From NCBI GenBank assembly GCA_964627855.1, contig CAZVLE010000060.1, positions 1-22,691 on the forward strand: 22,691 nucleotides of DNA, given 5' to 3'. Within the stretch, counting starts at the first letter, position 1. Every line of letters starts with the position of its first letter. A program made the position numbers and the translations under genes. Source of the stretch: CAZVLE01 sp964627855 (lineage in GTDB: Bacteria; Bacillota; Dethiobacteria; DTU022). This document shows positions 1-7,792 of the stretch, one piece after another. Under the pieces are notes generated by a model. The model was not told the origin of the DNA and did no database searches. It saw only the letters and a list, made by a program, of their open reading frames with translations.

Positions 1-1
1 T

Positions 2-310
2 GAAATTATTGAAAACCTGCGCGGCCATACCACCGGTCTCGGTGTTCCGACTTTTGTTGTCGATGCCCCCGGCGGCGGCGGTAAAATCCCGGTTATGCCC
101 CAGTACATGATTAGCCAATCACCGCACCGGGTCGTCCTGCGCAACTTTGAAGGTGGTGTCTACTCCTATACTGAACCGCAGCGCCATGTCGATCCCGACA
201 AGCCCTGCCACATCTGTGGTAGCAGTCACAGCAATTATGATCTTGGAGTTGCCGGTCTTTTGAACGGCCGCGCCGTCGGCCTCGAGCCGGCTGTAAAGAA
301 AGAGAAGTAA
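2..310 (+). CDS. kamA: Lysine/glutamate 2,3-aminomutase, C-terminal fragment (cut by window start)
   Basis: The gene enters from the left edge in frame 2, and only its last 102 residues are visible. They carry the characteristic tail of the KamA family of radical SAM, PLP-dependent aminomutases: a VPTFVVDAPGGGGKIPVMP stretch, then ISQSPHRVVLRNFEGG, a Cys-X2-Cys pair (CHIC) and a GVAGLLNG motif. In the known lysine 2,3-aminomutase this cysteine-containing tail binds a structural zinc. The enzyme moves an amino group between C2 and C3, giving beta-lysine (lysine fermentation, or the osmolyte precursor), or beta-glutamate in the glutamate-specific branch. The radical SAM CX3CX2C motif and the PLP lysine lie outside the window, so substrate cannot be decided. 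Family assignment is firm; lysine versus glutamate is open. Confidence 0.9.
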   Translation, partial: EIIENLRGHTTGLGVPTFVVDAPGGGGKIPVMPQYMISQSPHRVVLRNFEGGVYSYTEPQRHVDPDKPCHICGSSHSNYDLGVAGLLNGRAVGLEPAVKKEK

Positions 311-312
311 TC

Positions 313-337
313 AGGCCGGGCAGAGACACCACGGCCT
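313..337 (+). terminator. Possible weak terminator after the aminomutase
   Basis: AGGCCG (313-318) and CGGCCT (332-337) can form a 6-bp stem with a 13-nt loop just after the aminomutase stop. A 12-bp palindrome AAAACATGTTTT (339-350) and a T-run (354-360) follow. The stem is short and the T-run is not adjacent, so this is a weak candidate. Confidence 0.3.
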
Positions 338-350
338 TAAAACATGTTTT

Positions 351-660
351 CAATCTTTTTCCGGTCCTCTGCCCTCTGACATCTGGCCCCCAAAATGTAG
401 TGGCATGGCGCGCCATGCCCACAAAAAGAAATTGTATAGAATCATGGTTAGAGTGGAGGTAGAGGTATCATCAACATACCTGTATTAAATCATTATCCGG
501 TCCTCTGCCCTCTGACATCTGACCCCCAAAATGTAGTGGCATGGCGCGCCATGCCCACAAAAAGAAACTTTATAGAATCATGGTTAGAGTGGAGGTAGAG
601 GTATCATTAACATACCTGTATTAAATCATTTTCCGGTCCTCTGCCCTCTGACATCTGACC
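351..660 (+). repeat. Tandem hairpin-repeat array 1, 136-bp period, 2.2 copies
   Basis: Two full units (361-496 and 497-632) differ at only about 5 positions, and a partial third (633-660) follows. Each unit begins after a T-rich AATC box with CCGGTC, then heptanucleotide-like CCTCTGCC and CTCTGAC (366-380), then an 18-bp perfect palindrome GGCATGGCGCGCCATGCC (402-419 and 538-555), then GTTAGAG (447-453) and GGTAGAGG (458-465). The last two can pair with the heptanucleotide block (15 pairs including two G-U, with a TGGA bulge), enclosing the palindrome in a long hairpin. The array fills the space between the aminomutase and the MttB-family gene and stops about 24 bases before the ATG. Related arrays lie at 19157-19515 and, rearranged, at 14539-14932. 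No reading frame is convincing inside it. Type of element (REP/MITE-like or RNA leader) is unknown. Confidence 0.9.
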
Positions 661-684
661 ACCATAAGTGAGGCGATCTGAACC

Positions 685-2166
685 ATGGCAAAATACTCAT
701 TCGACAATCAACCAGGGCTGCGTCTACTGGAAGAAGACCAGGTCAGGGATATTTATAAAAATGCCCTGCAGGTTCTGGAAGAGACCGGCGTTAAGTTTGA
801 AGCGAAAGAAGCGCTGAAGATCCTCAAAGATCACGGTGCCACGGTTGATTTTGACAGCCACATTGCCAGGATCAGCCCCGGGATGGTTGAAGATGCTGTC
901 AGGAAAGCACCGGAATCCTTTAAACTCTACAATCGCGATGGGGAAGAGGCTGCCGATTTAAGCGGCAACAATGTCCACTTTGATCCAGCCTCATCGTTGA
1001 TCAAGTTCCTTGAGCCGGACGGCAAAACTGTGCGTCAGACCAACTCAGCAGACCTGGTCGAGATCTGCCGCATCAATGATGCCCTCGAGAATATCCGCCT
1101 GCAGTCGACGGCTGTAGTCTGTTACGATGTGCCGAAGCTGATCGGTGACAGCTATCGCCACTATATCTGTCTCAAAAACTCGCCCAAGGCTGTTATCACA
1201 GGCGCCTTTACCGTAGACGGTATCAGGCACATGCGCGATATGCTTGTGGCTATCAGTGGAGACCTTGATTCCCTGCACGAAAAGCCCCGGGCCGTTTTTG
1301 ATATCTGTCCCTCGCCCCCCCTGAAATGGACTCATATCAGCGCGATGAACATTATCGACTGTGCCCGTGACGGCCTGCCCATCGAGCTGATTTCTTTGCC
1401 CATGCCCGGCGCCGCCACCCCGGTGACCCTGGGCGGTTCGCTGGTTGTTCACACTGCTGAAAACCTGAGCGGTCTGGTGCTGGCCCAGTGTGTTAATCCC
1501 GGTAATATTGTCGTTTATGGCGGTGCCCCGGTTCAGTTCGATATGCGATTCGGCACCACGCCCTTCAGCGCCGTGGAGGCGACCATGATTTCCGCCGCCT
1601 ATGCCCAGGTTGGTAAGTACCTTGGTTTCCCGATTCACACTTATGCAGCCCTGAGCGATGCCAAGCTTGTCGATGCGCAGGCCGGCCTTGAAACCGGTAT
1701 TAGCGGGGTCATTGCCCAGCAAGCCGGAATCAACATCATCTCCGGTGTTGGTGGCCTTGATTTTGTCAACACCTTCAGTATCGAAAAAATGATCATCGAC
1801 CACGAGGTTTGTGGCACTCTGCTGCGTCTACAGCGCGGCATCGACTGCTCGCCGTCTGCCCTGGTAGTTGACCTGATTAAAAAACTCGGTCCCGGAGGCA
1901 ATTACCTCGAGACCGAGCATACCATGCAGCTATTTAAAACCGAGCCTTTCAGCCCCTCTAAGGTAATTGACCGCCGTGATCGCGGCAGCTGGGAAGGGGA
2001 GGGCTCAAAAAATATTTTTCAGCGGGCGGCAGAAAAAGTCAGGGAAATCAGGGAAAGCCACGCTCCTGAACCCCTTGACAGCGACCGGGCGGCAAAACTT
2101 GACGCCACTGTTCGCACCATCAGCAGGGAACTGGGCATTACCGAGGATCTTCCCCACGGTCCATAA
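685..2166 (+). CDS. MttB-superfamily trimethylamine/betaine methyltransferase, non-pyrrolysine type
   Basis: This 493-residue protein matches the usual length of the MttB/COG5598 superfamily. Characterised members transfer a methyl group from trimethylamine (pyrrolysine enzymes) or from quaternary amines such as glycine betaine, proline betaine or carnitine (non-pyrrolysine enzymes) to a partner corrinoid protein. Recognisable stretches are the N-terminal LEETGVKFEAKEALKIL region, the central PGAATPVTLGG loop near residue 245, and the SDAKLVDAQAGLE segment with the following GxGGLDF region. The frame has no internal amber codon, so pyrrolysine is not used. The start has a GTGAGG Shine-Dalgarno sequence about 9 bases upstream. 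No corrinoid protein or corrinoid-to-THF methyltransferase is seen nearby, so the substrate and even methyl transfer itself are inferred. It follows the aminomutase and repeat array 1 in the same direction. Confidence 0.88.
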   Translation: MAKYSFDNQPGLRLLEEDQVRDIYKNALQVLEETGVKFEAKEALKILKDHGATVDFDSHIARISPGMVEDAVRKAPESFKLYNRDGEEAADLSGNNVHFDPASSLIKFLEPDGKTVRQTNSADLVEICRINDALENIRLQSTAVVCYDVPKLIGDSYRHYICLKNSPKAVITGAFTVDGIRHMRDMLVAISGDLDSLHEKPRAVFDICPSPPLKWTHISAMNIIDCARDGLPIELISLPMPGAATPVTLGGSLVVHTAENLSGLVLAQCVNPGNIVVYGGAPVQFDMRFGTTPFSAVEATMISAAYAQVGKYLGFPIHTYAALSDAKLVDAQAGLETGISGVIAQQAGINIISGVGGLDFVNTFSIEKMIIDHEVCGTLLRLQRGIDCSPSALVVDLIKKLGPGGNYLETEHTMQLFKTEPFSPSKVIDRRDRGSWEGEGSKNIFQRAAEKVREIRESHAPEPLDSDRAAKLDATVRTISRELGITEDLPHGP

Positions 2167-2189
2167 CGCCACAGCGAAAGAGCAAGAAA

Positions 2190-2313
2190 TCAGCGGTGCC
2201 ACGGAGACGGTTCGAGCGCCCAGAAGCGCAGCACCCGAAGGGGAAATACCTCCATAGGAGGTGTGTCCCCATACCGCTGACGGAGGCGATGGAACTGTCC
2301 CCGTGGCTCAGCG
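2190..2313. other. Structured intergenic element between converging genes (REP-like or bidirectional terminator)
   Basis: Three pairings are visible. A 16-position stem joins 2198-2213 with 2292-2307 (one mismatch, one G-U). Inside it sit a small hairpin GCGC-N6-GCGC (2216-2229) and a 14-position hairpin (2240-2253 with 2257-2270, loop ATA, one mismatch). In addition TCAGCGGT (2190-2197) can pair with ACCGCTGA (2273-2280), which would cross the long stem as a pseudoknot or compete with it. ACCGCTGA can also pair with TCAGCG at 2308-2313. The element lies between the ends of the MttB-family gene and iorB, so it may stop transcription from both sides. The CCACGG-GACGGTTC style resembles REP-type palindromes of other anaerobic Bacillota, but that resemblance is from memory only. 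Confidence 0.55.
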
Positions 2314-2330
2314 ATAACTCTTAAGCTGAT

Positions 2331-2930
2331 TTAGGCCTCCCGTTCAGCGTACTGCCAGCCTGCTTCAAAGGCCTGCTTGTTAATATCAACCAGCTTGGCC
2401 TTGATTTCCTGTTCCATCACTCGCAGCCATTTTTCTTTTTCGGAAGGCATGATCCTGGCCAGAATCCCCAGCAGGAAGGTATTGACCATGCGTGGGTTCT
2501 TGCTGACCGGATCGATGGAGAGAGCGTCGGCGGCATAAAGCCGGGCCACCTTGCTTTCAATTTCCTCTAATATCCCGCTAGAGTAACCTACCTGGCCGGT
2601 CAGTACCGGCAGGGGTTCCAGCTCCTGGGTGTTGACGATGACTGTGCCGCCTGCCGAGAGGTAGGGCAGCCAGCGCAGCGCTTCCATTTTCTCAAAGGAG
2701 AGCAGCACATCACCGCCACCCATCGGAATTAGTGGCGAGTAAACCTTCTCGGCGATGCGCACGTGGGTAATTACGCTGCCCCCACGCTGGGCCATACCAT
2801 GTGTTTCAGCTGTTTTTACATCCAGGCCTTCGCTGATAGCCAGGGCGGCAATGATGCGGCCTGTCAGGATTGTTCCCTGGCCACCTACACCGGCGATGAG
2901 AATATCGGCTTTAAGGTTCTTCTCAGTCAT
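2331..2930 (-). CDS. iorB: Indolepyruvate:ferredoxin oxidoreductase, beta subunit
   Basis: This 199-residue protein is the gamma-domain-type subunit of the 2-oxoacid:ferredoxin oxidoreductase superfamily. The signature GVGGQGTILTGRIIA lies near residues 14-28, followed by THGMAQRGGSVITHVRI and a PMGGGDVLLSFEKMEALR stretch. With IorA it oxidatively decarboxylates aryl-pyruvates, such as indolepyruvate from transaminated tryptophan, to aryl-acetyl-CoA, reducing ferredoxin. Its ATG lies inside the last codons of iorA (8-nt overlap), so the two are translationally coupled and expected in equal amounts. It is the last gene of the minus-strand operon and converges with the MttB-family gene. Family and pairing are clear; which aryl-pyruvate is preferred is not visible. 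Confidence 0.95.
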   Translation of the reverse strand: MTEKNLKADILIAGVGGQGTILTGRIIAALAISEGLDVKTAETHGMAQRGGSVITHVRIAEKVYSPLIPMGGGDVLLSFEKMEALRWLPYLSAGGTVIVNTQELEPLPVLTGQVGYSSGILEEIESKVARLYAADALSIDPVSKNPRMVNTFLLGILARIMPSEKEKWLRVMEQEIKAKLVDINKQAFEAGWQYAEREA

Positions 2931-4701
2931 TTACTTCACCAGCCTTTCCGGCAGCAGCCTTGATCGCATCGAAACGGCAAAGCTGTTCGCAGAGGCCGCA
3001 GGCCGTGCAGATGGTTTGATTGATGACTGCCTTTTCATCTTTAAAACTAAGCGCCGGGCAGCCCAGGCCGATGCAGACCTTGCAGCCGTTGCAAAGCTCT
3101 TCGTCGACATAGTGCGGTTTTTCAAACTCGGTCAGTAAAAACACACAGGGGCGGCGCATGATTACCACCGATGGTTCTTCGGCGAGCAGTTCTTCTTTGA
3201 CCGTGCTGCGTACCAGGTCCAGGTCGAAGGCATCGACAGCAGTTACCCGCCTTACTCCCAGGGCGGTGCAGAGCTTTTCCAGGCTCACAGCCGGTGCTTC
3301 CTCACCCTTCAGTGAAGATCCCGTGCCCGGGTGAGCCTGGTGGCCGGTCATTGCCGTGGTGCTGTTATCGAGAATCAGCAGGGTCAGCGGGGCCTGGTTA
3401 TAGACGGCGTCGAGCAGGGGGGTGATCCCAGAGTGAAGGAAGGTGGAGTCGCCGATTACGGCCACGGTCTTTTTAGCCGCTTCGCGATTGGCCAGGGCCA
3501 TGCCCAGGGCGGTTCCCACACTGGCTCCCATGCAGATGCAGGAATCGATCGCCTCAAGCGGTTTTAAAGCGCCCAGGGTATAGCAGCCGATATCACCCAT
3601 CACGTTCAACTTCAATTTCTTTAGAACGTGGAATACACCGCGGTGTGAACAGCCGGGACACATGATCGGCGGGCGGCCCGGTATGTCATCGCGAATGGTG
3701 ATGGTCTCAGGTTTTTCCCCGAGCACTTTTGCCCGGATAATTTCCGCTCCCAGCTCGCCCAGCGGGCCGAAAAGTTCCTTGCCCCTGACCGGCACATCTA
3801 AGTGCATGGCCAGCAGCTGTTCTTCGAAGAAGGGGTCGAGCTCTTCCACGACAATTATTTCCTTTACCATTGAAGCAAAGCGCCGCACCAGCTTTTTCGG
3901 CAGGGGATGGCTGAAACCCAGTTTTAAAAAGGTGGCTTCGGGCAGGGCTTCACGGGCATACTGGTAGGCTACCCCGCTGCAGATTACACCCAGGTCTGGT
4001 GAACCTTCCTCAATGCGGTTAAGGGGGCTCTTTTCCGCATCGGCCTGGAGATCAAGCAGGCGTTGTTCCACCAGGGGATGGCGCAGGCGGGCAAAACCGG
4101 GCAGCATTACGTACTTGGCCGGGTCTTTTTTAAAGCCGGTCGGCCGGTGTTCCTCGCGCTCGCCCTTGACCAGGATACTGCGCGAGTGAGAAATGCGCGT
4201 CGAACTACGTAGCATCACCGGGGTGTCGAAGCGCTCGCTCAGCTCCAGGGCTACCTTAACATAATCGCGCGCTTCTTCACTGTCCGATGGTTCCAGGAGT
4301 GGTATCTTGGCGAAGCGGGCATAGTGCCGGTTGTCCTGCTCGTTCTGGGAACTGTGCATCCCGGGGTCGTCGGCAGAAATCAGCACCAGGCCTCCACCTA
4401 CCCCGGTATAAGAAAGGGTCATCAGCGGGTCGGCAGCCACATTGACACCGACGTGTTTCATCGCCGCCAGTACCCGCGCCCCTTCCATCGAAGCGCCGAT
4501 TGCTTCTTCGAGAGCGGTTTTCTCATTGGCCGACCAGTTGCAGTTGACTTCCGGGTAGCGGGCCAGGTTCTCAAGAATTTCCGTACTGGGCGTCCCCGGA
4601 TAGGCCGTCCCAACGCTGACTCCGGCCTCGTAAGCCCCGAGAGCAATAGCTTCGTTGCCGGTCATAATTACTCTTTCATTGCTCAACTTCAAATTCCTCA
4701 C
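2923..4701 (-). CDS. iorA: Indolepyruvate:ferredoxin oxidoreductase, alpha subunit
   Basis: At 592 residues this has the normal IorA length. It has an N-terminal pyruvate-ferredoxin-oxidoreductase-like domain (GNEAIALGAYEAGV, AYPGTPSTEI), then a thiamine-diphosphate domain with CPGCSHRGVF, GDIGCYTLGALKP and the GDST...LDN diphosphate-binding motif. A C-terminal ferredoxin module holds two cysteine sets: C537, C540, C543, C548 (CX2CX2CX4C) and C565, C568, C571, C575 (CX2CX2CX3C). These can bind two [4Fe-4S] clusters that pass electrons to ferredoxin. The start is GTG with GAGGA 7 bases upstream. It follows paaK1 by 23 bases and overlaps iorB. The cytosolic complex feeds aryl-acetyl-CoA to the neighbouring ligases. 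Confidence 0.96.
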   Translation of the reverse strand: MRNLKLSNERVIMTGNEAIALGAYEAGVSVGTAYPGTPSTEILENLARYPEVNCNWSANEKTALEEAIGASMEGARVLAAMKHVGVNVAADPLMTLSYTGVGGGLVLISADDPGMHSSQNEQDNRHYARFAKIPLLEPSDSEEARDYVKVALELSERFDTPVMLRSSTRISHSRSILVKGEREEHRPTGFKKDPAKYVMLPGFARLRHPLVEQRLLDLQADAEKSPLNRIEEGSPDLGVICSGVAYQYAREALPEATFLKLGFSHPLPKKLVRRFASMVKEIIVVEELDPFFEEQLLAMHLDVPVRGKELFGPLGELGAEIIRAKVLGEKPETITIRDDIPGRPPIMCPGCSHRGVFHVLKKLKLNVMGDIGCYTLGALKPLEAIDSCICMGASVGTALGMALANREAAKKTVAVIGDSTFLHSGITPLLDAVYNQAPLTLLILDNSTTAMTGHQAHPGTGSSLKGEEAPAVSLEKLCTALGVRRVTAVDAFDLDLVRSTVKEELLAEEPSVVIMRRPCVFLLTEFEKPHYVDEELCNGCKVCIGLGCPALSFKDEKAVINQTICTACGLCEQLCRFDAIKAAAGKAGEVND

Positions 4702-4724
4702 TTTCCGTCCTCTTGGAACACTTA

Positions 4725-6008
4725 TTATTCGGTGGTGATAATTCTTTTTGCTTTACCGGTGGTTCGTTCTAACGACTTTGGCTCCATCAGTTTCAGGCGG
4801 GGGGCCAGGGACAGGGTGGAGCGCAGGCGCTGACGGATGCGGTTCTCCAGCGCTTCAATGGCTTTGAAGCTGTCGGTGAAGCCTTCCTCGGTTAACTCTA
4901 TCTGCACTTCGATATCCTTAATAAAACCTTTTTCCTTCTTCAGGACCAGGCGGTAGTGGGGGGAGACTTCGCTGAACCCGGCCAGTACCTCTTCAATTTG
5001 CGAGGGGAAGATATTGACGCCCTTAATGATAATCATGTCATCGCTGCGCCCGGTGATGTAGTCCATCCGCCGCGTAGTGCGTCCGCAGGGGCAAGACTCT
5101 GGTATGATCCGGGTGATATCACCGGTGCGGTAACGCAATACCGGGAACCCCTCCTTGAAAAGGGGGGTTAGGACCAACTCACCGGTCTCACCATCAGGCA
5201 GCACCTCGCCGCTTTCAGGATCAATTATTTCCGGGTAGTAGATATCTTCCAAAATATGCATCCCTTTTGTTTCGGCGCATTCGCCCGATATGCCCGGGCC
5301 GACTACTTCAGTCAGGCCGTAGTTAACGGTGGCCTTGAGATCCCACTGCTTTTCAATATCTTCTCGCATAGCCTCGGAGCAGGGTTCGCCGCCAAAAAGG
5401 CCGATTTTCAGGCCGAATGCCTGCGGTTCATAGCCCAGGTCCCTGGCTGTTTCGGCCATATAGAGCGCAAAAGAGGGAGTGCTCACCAGCACGTTGGTCT
5501 GAAAATCTTGCATCAGCGACAGCTGCCGCTCCGTATTGCCGCTCGAAAAGGGCACCACTGTGGCACCCAGTTTTTCCAGGCCGTAATGGAGGCCGAAGCC
5601 TCCGGTGAAAAGGCCGTAACCGAAAGAGATCTGGGCTATATCATTTGCCCTCACTCCGGCCATCTCACAAATGCGGGCTACCGCTTCAGACCATTCCTCC
5701 AGGTCGTGCCTGGTGTAACCGGCTACGATCGGCTTTCCCGTTGTGCCTGAAGAGGCATGAATGCGTAAAATCTTTTCCAGTGGCACGGCCGCCATACCGT
5801 AGGGATAAGCTTCCCGCAGGTCGCTTTTCCTGGTGAAGGGAACTATGCTGTAATCTTCAGGATTTTTAATTTGATCAGGGCTCAGACCGGCTTGATCAAA
5901 AACACTTTTGTAGAAAGGGCTGTTATTGTAAGCATAGTCAACTGCCCGCAGGATCCCCCTGGCCTGCCCGGCCGAGCGCTCCTCTGCAGACAGATAATCT
6001 TTCTGCAT
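4725..6008 (-). CDS. paaK: Phenylacetate-CoA ligase, paralogue 1
   Basis: This is an AMP-forming aryl-acetate CoA ligase of the ANL superfamily, about 427 residues, the usual PaaK size. The P-loop HASSGTTGKP lies near residue 80, followed by the YGLTEVVGPG adenylate-binding motif and CPCGRTTRRMDYITGRSDDMI, which holds the hinge aspartate. It interconverts phenylacetate or indoleacetate with the CoA thioester. Next to iorAB it may run either way: releasing aryl-acetate after 2-oxo-acid oxidation, or activating it. A TTG at 6020 would extend it by 4 residues, but the GAGGAG motif abuts that TTG with no spacing. The ATG at 6008 has the same motif 12 bases upstream and is preferred. It shares the operon with a second PaaK (6497-7792). 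Confidence 0.95.
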   Translation of the reverse strand: MQKDYLSAEERSAGQARGILRAVDYAYNNSPFYKSVFDQAGLSPDQIKNPEDYSIVPFTRKSDLREAYPYGMAAVPLEKILRIHASSGTTGKPIVAGYTRHDLEEWSEAVARICEMAGVRANDIAQISFGYGLFTGGFGLHYGLEKLGATVVPFSSGNTERQLSLMQDFQTNVLVSTPSFALYMAETARDLGYEPQAFGLKIGLFGGEPCSEAMREDIEKQWDLKATVNYGLTEVVGPGISGECAETKGMHILEDIYYPEIIDPESGEVLPDGETGELVLTPLFKEGFPVLRYRTGDITRIIPESCPCGRTTRRMDYITGRSDDMIIIKGVNIFPSQIEEVLAGFSEVSPHYRLVLKKEKGFIKDIEVQIELTEEGFTDSFKAIEALENRIRQRLRSTLSLAPRLKLMEPKSLERTTGKAKRIITTE

Positions 6009-6035
6009 GATCTGTTTCAACTCCTCTGGACATTC

Positions 6036-6467
6036 TTAAAACGAGTAGATCCTGTCGCCGCCAACGATGGGCACATTCTTTTCCTTCAACACGGTGAGGG
6101 CATCGTCAATCTTCTCGACCCGCATCATGATTATAGCATTTGTGGTCGGTTTCTCAATGAAAGAGTAGAGATACTCTATGTTGATTTTTGCTTCTTCAAG
6201 ATAGGCCAGAACCTTGGCCAGACCGCCGGGAGTGTCCGGTATCTCCATAGCGATCACCTCCGTTACCGTGGCCATGACTCCCTTATCTTTTAGCTCTTCA
6301 ATGGCCACTTCCGGCCGGTCGACAATCAGGCGCAGGATGCCAAAATCTGAAGTGTCGGCAATGGAAAGGCCGCGAATATTGATCCCCGCATCGCCTAAGA
6401 CCTGGGCTACACGCACCAGCCGCCCCGACTTATTTTCGAGGAACACAGAAATTTGCTTGATCATCAT
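6036..6467 (-). CDS. Tandem ACT-domain protein
   Basis: This 143-residue protein consists of two ACT domains (about 1-68 and 69-143). The first opens with MIKQISVFLENKSGRLVRVAQVLGDAGINIRGLSI, a typical beta-alpha-beta ACT start, and the second contains DTPGGLAKVLAYLEEAKINIEYLYSF. ACT domains bind amino acids at subunit interfaces. Proteins of this kind are regularly found beside paaK and iorAB in anaerobes. It probably senses an aromatic amino acid or its product and modulates a ligase or transcription, but the target is unknown. It lies between the two paaK genes with short gaps and has a strong GAAGGAGG five bases before the first of two ATGs. No enzymatic domain is present. Confidence 0.92.
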   Translation of the reverse strand: MMIKQISVFLENKSGRLVRVAQVLGDAGINIRGLSIADTSDFGILRLIVDRPEVAIEELKDKGVMATVTEVIAMEIPDTPGGLAKVLAYLEEAKINIEYLYSFIEKPTTNAIIMMRVEKIDDALTVLKEKNVPIVGGDRIYSF

Positions 6468-6496
6468 GTTTGCCTCCTTCTATTCTTCATTCTTTT

Positions 6497-7792
6497 TTAA
6501 AGAGAACGTTTATCAATGACCCGCTGCGCTTTACCCTCGCTGCGGGGAATACTTTTCGGTTCTACCAGCTTGATATCGGCTGAAACACCGAGCAGATTGT
6601 CAATTTCTACCCGGATTCTGTTTTCCAGTGTTTCCAGGCCCCTGATGTGGTCAGAAAACATTTGCTCTGATACTTCGACCAGCACCTGCAGGGTGTCGAG
6701 GGAACCGACCCGGTCAACAACCAGCTGATAATGTGGTTCGGTTTCACCCATCTCCAGTAGAATGCTTTCGACCTGGGAAGGAAATACATTGACACCGCGG
6801 ATAATGATCATGTCGTCGGTGCGCCCGCTGATCTTGGTCATGCGGCTGTGGGTTCGTCCACAGGAGCAGGGCTCACTGGTCAGCCTGGTGATGTCACGGG
6901 TGCGATACCGGATCATTGGCAGTGCTTCCTTGCTGATCGTGGTGATCACCAGTTCACCCTCGGTTCCCTCCGGCAGCACCTTGCCGCTCTCTGAATCGAT
7001 GATTTCAGGTATGAAATGGTCTTCGCTGATATGCAGCCCTGCCTTGGCCGGGCACTCGTATGAAACACCGGGACCAATAATTTCGCTCAGCCCGTAAATG
7101 TCGTAGGCGTCAATCTGCAGTTTTTCCTCAATCACCCGGCGCATATTCTCCGACCAGGGCTCGGCGCCGAAAACTCCCGATTCAAGCTTCAGGTCATCGG
7201 GACTCAAATCCATCTCGGCGATCGTTTCGGCAATATAAAGAGCGTAGGAGGGAGTGCAGGCCAGGAGGGTGGTGCCCAAGTCTTTCATCATCTTGACCTG
7301 GCGCCTGGTCTGTCCACCTGAGATCGGCACCACCGTGGCGCCGATTTTTTCCGCCCCGTAATGGGCTCCGAGGCCGCCGGTAAAAAGGCCGTAACCGTAA
7401 GCAACATGCACCACCGATTCACTGGTTGCGCCGCCTGCCGTCAGGGTGCGGGCCATCAGCTCAGCCCAGGTTTCCAGGTCGCGCTGCGTATAGCCTACTA
7501 CTGTCGGTATGCCGGTGGTGCCGGAAGATGAATGGATGCGGACTACTTCATTAAGGTCAACGGTAAACAGTCCGTAGGGAAAATTATCCCGCAGGTCGTT
7601 TTTAACCGTAAAAGGCAGCTTGTCCAGGTCTTCCAGCGAACGAATATCACCGGGCTCAATCCCTGCCTCCTTAAAACTATCCCGGTAAAAAGGCACCAGC
7701 TGGTAGACCCGTTCCAGGGTTTGCTTGAGGCGTAAAAATTGCAGTGTTCTTAGTTTATCCCTGTCGATGGCTTCATACTTTTTATTCCACAT
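6497..7792 (-). CDS. paaK: Phenylacetate-CoA ligase, paralogue 2 (first gene of the operon)
   Basis: This 431-residue ANL-superfamily ligase is clearly paralogous to the 4725-6008 gene. It has the same domain order: SSSGTTGIP near residues 88-96, YGLSEIIGPGVSYECP, and CSCGRTHSRMTKISGRTDDMIIIRG near the C-terminal hinge. The role is aryl-acetate + ATP + CoA to aryl-acetyl-CoA, or the reverse in fermentation. Two ligases in one operon suggest different aryl-acid preferences or opposite directions of use; the sequence does not tell which. The ATG has GGGGAG seven bases upstream. The promoter must lie in 7793-8125, but no minus-strand promoter with both boxes is convincing there. Genes downstream follow at 23-30-base gaps, supporting one transcript through iorB. 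Confidence 0.95.
   Translation of the reverse strand: MWNKKYEAIDRDKLRTLQFLRLKQTLERVYQLVPFYRDSFKEAGIEPGDIRSLEDLDKLPFTVKNDLRDNFPYGLFTVDLNEVVRIHSSSGTTGIPTVVGYTQRDLETWAELMARTLTAGGATSESVVHVAYGYGLFTGGLGAHYGAEKIGATVVPISGGQTRRQVKMMKDLGTTLLACTPSYALYIAETIAEMDLSPDDLKLESGVFGAEPWSENMRRVIEEKLQIDAYDIYGLSEIIGPGVSYECPAKAGLHISEDHFIPEIIDSESGKVLPEGTEGELVITTISKEALPMIRYRTRDITRLTSEPCSCGRTHSRMTKISGRTDDMIIIRGVNVFPSQVESILLEMGETEPHYQLVVDRVGSLDTLQVLVEVSEQMFSDHIRGLETLENRIRVEIDNLLGVSADIKLVEPKSIPRSEGKAQRVIDKRSL

Noticed and set aside
111..422. 103-codon minus-strand open frame over the aminomutase end
   Set aside because: Antisense to the conserved aminomutase tail and running into the repeat array; no family features.
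351..660. CRISPR array
   Set aside because: The repeated unit is about 136 bp and nearly identical throughout, with no alternating short repeat and unique spacer, and no cas genes are present.
1045..1803. 252-codon minus-strand open frame inside the MttB-family gene
   Set aside because: It is antisense to a clear full-length family protein, has no recognisable motifs and no independent ribosome binding site; it is a shadow of codon bias.
685..2166. Pyrrolysine-containing trimethylamine methyltransferase
   Set aside because: The frame has no in-frame TAG and is complete at 493 residues, so it is the non-pyrrolysine type.
2190..2313. Cobalamin riboswitch, suggested by GCCAC and nearby corrinoid-type enzymes
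   Set aside because: The rest of the B12-box consensus is missing and the element lies after, not before, the methyltransferase gene, between convergent gene ends.
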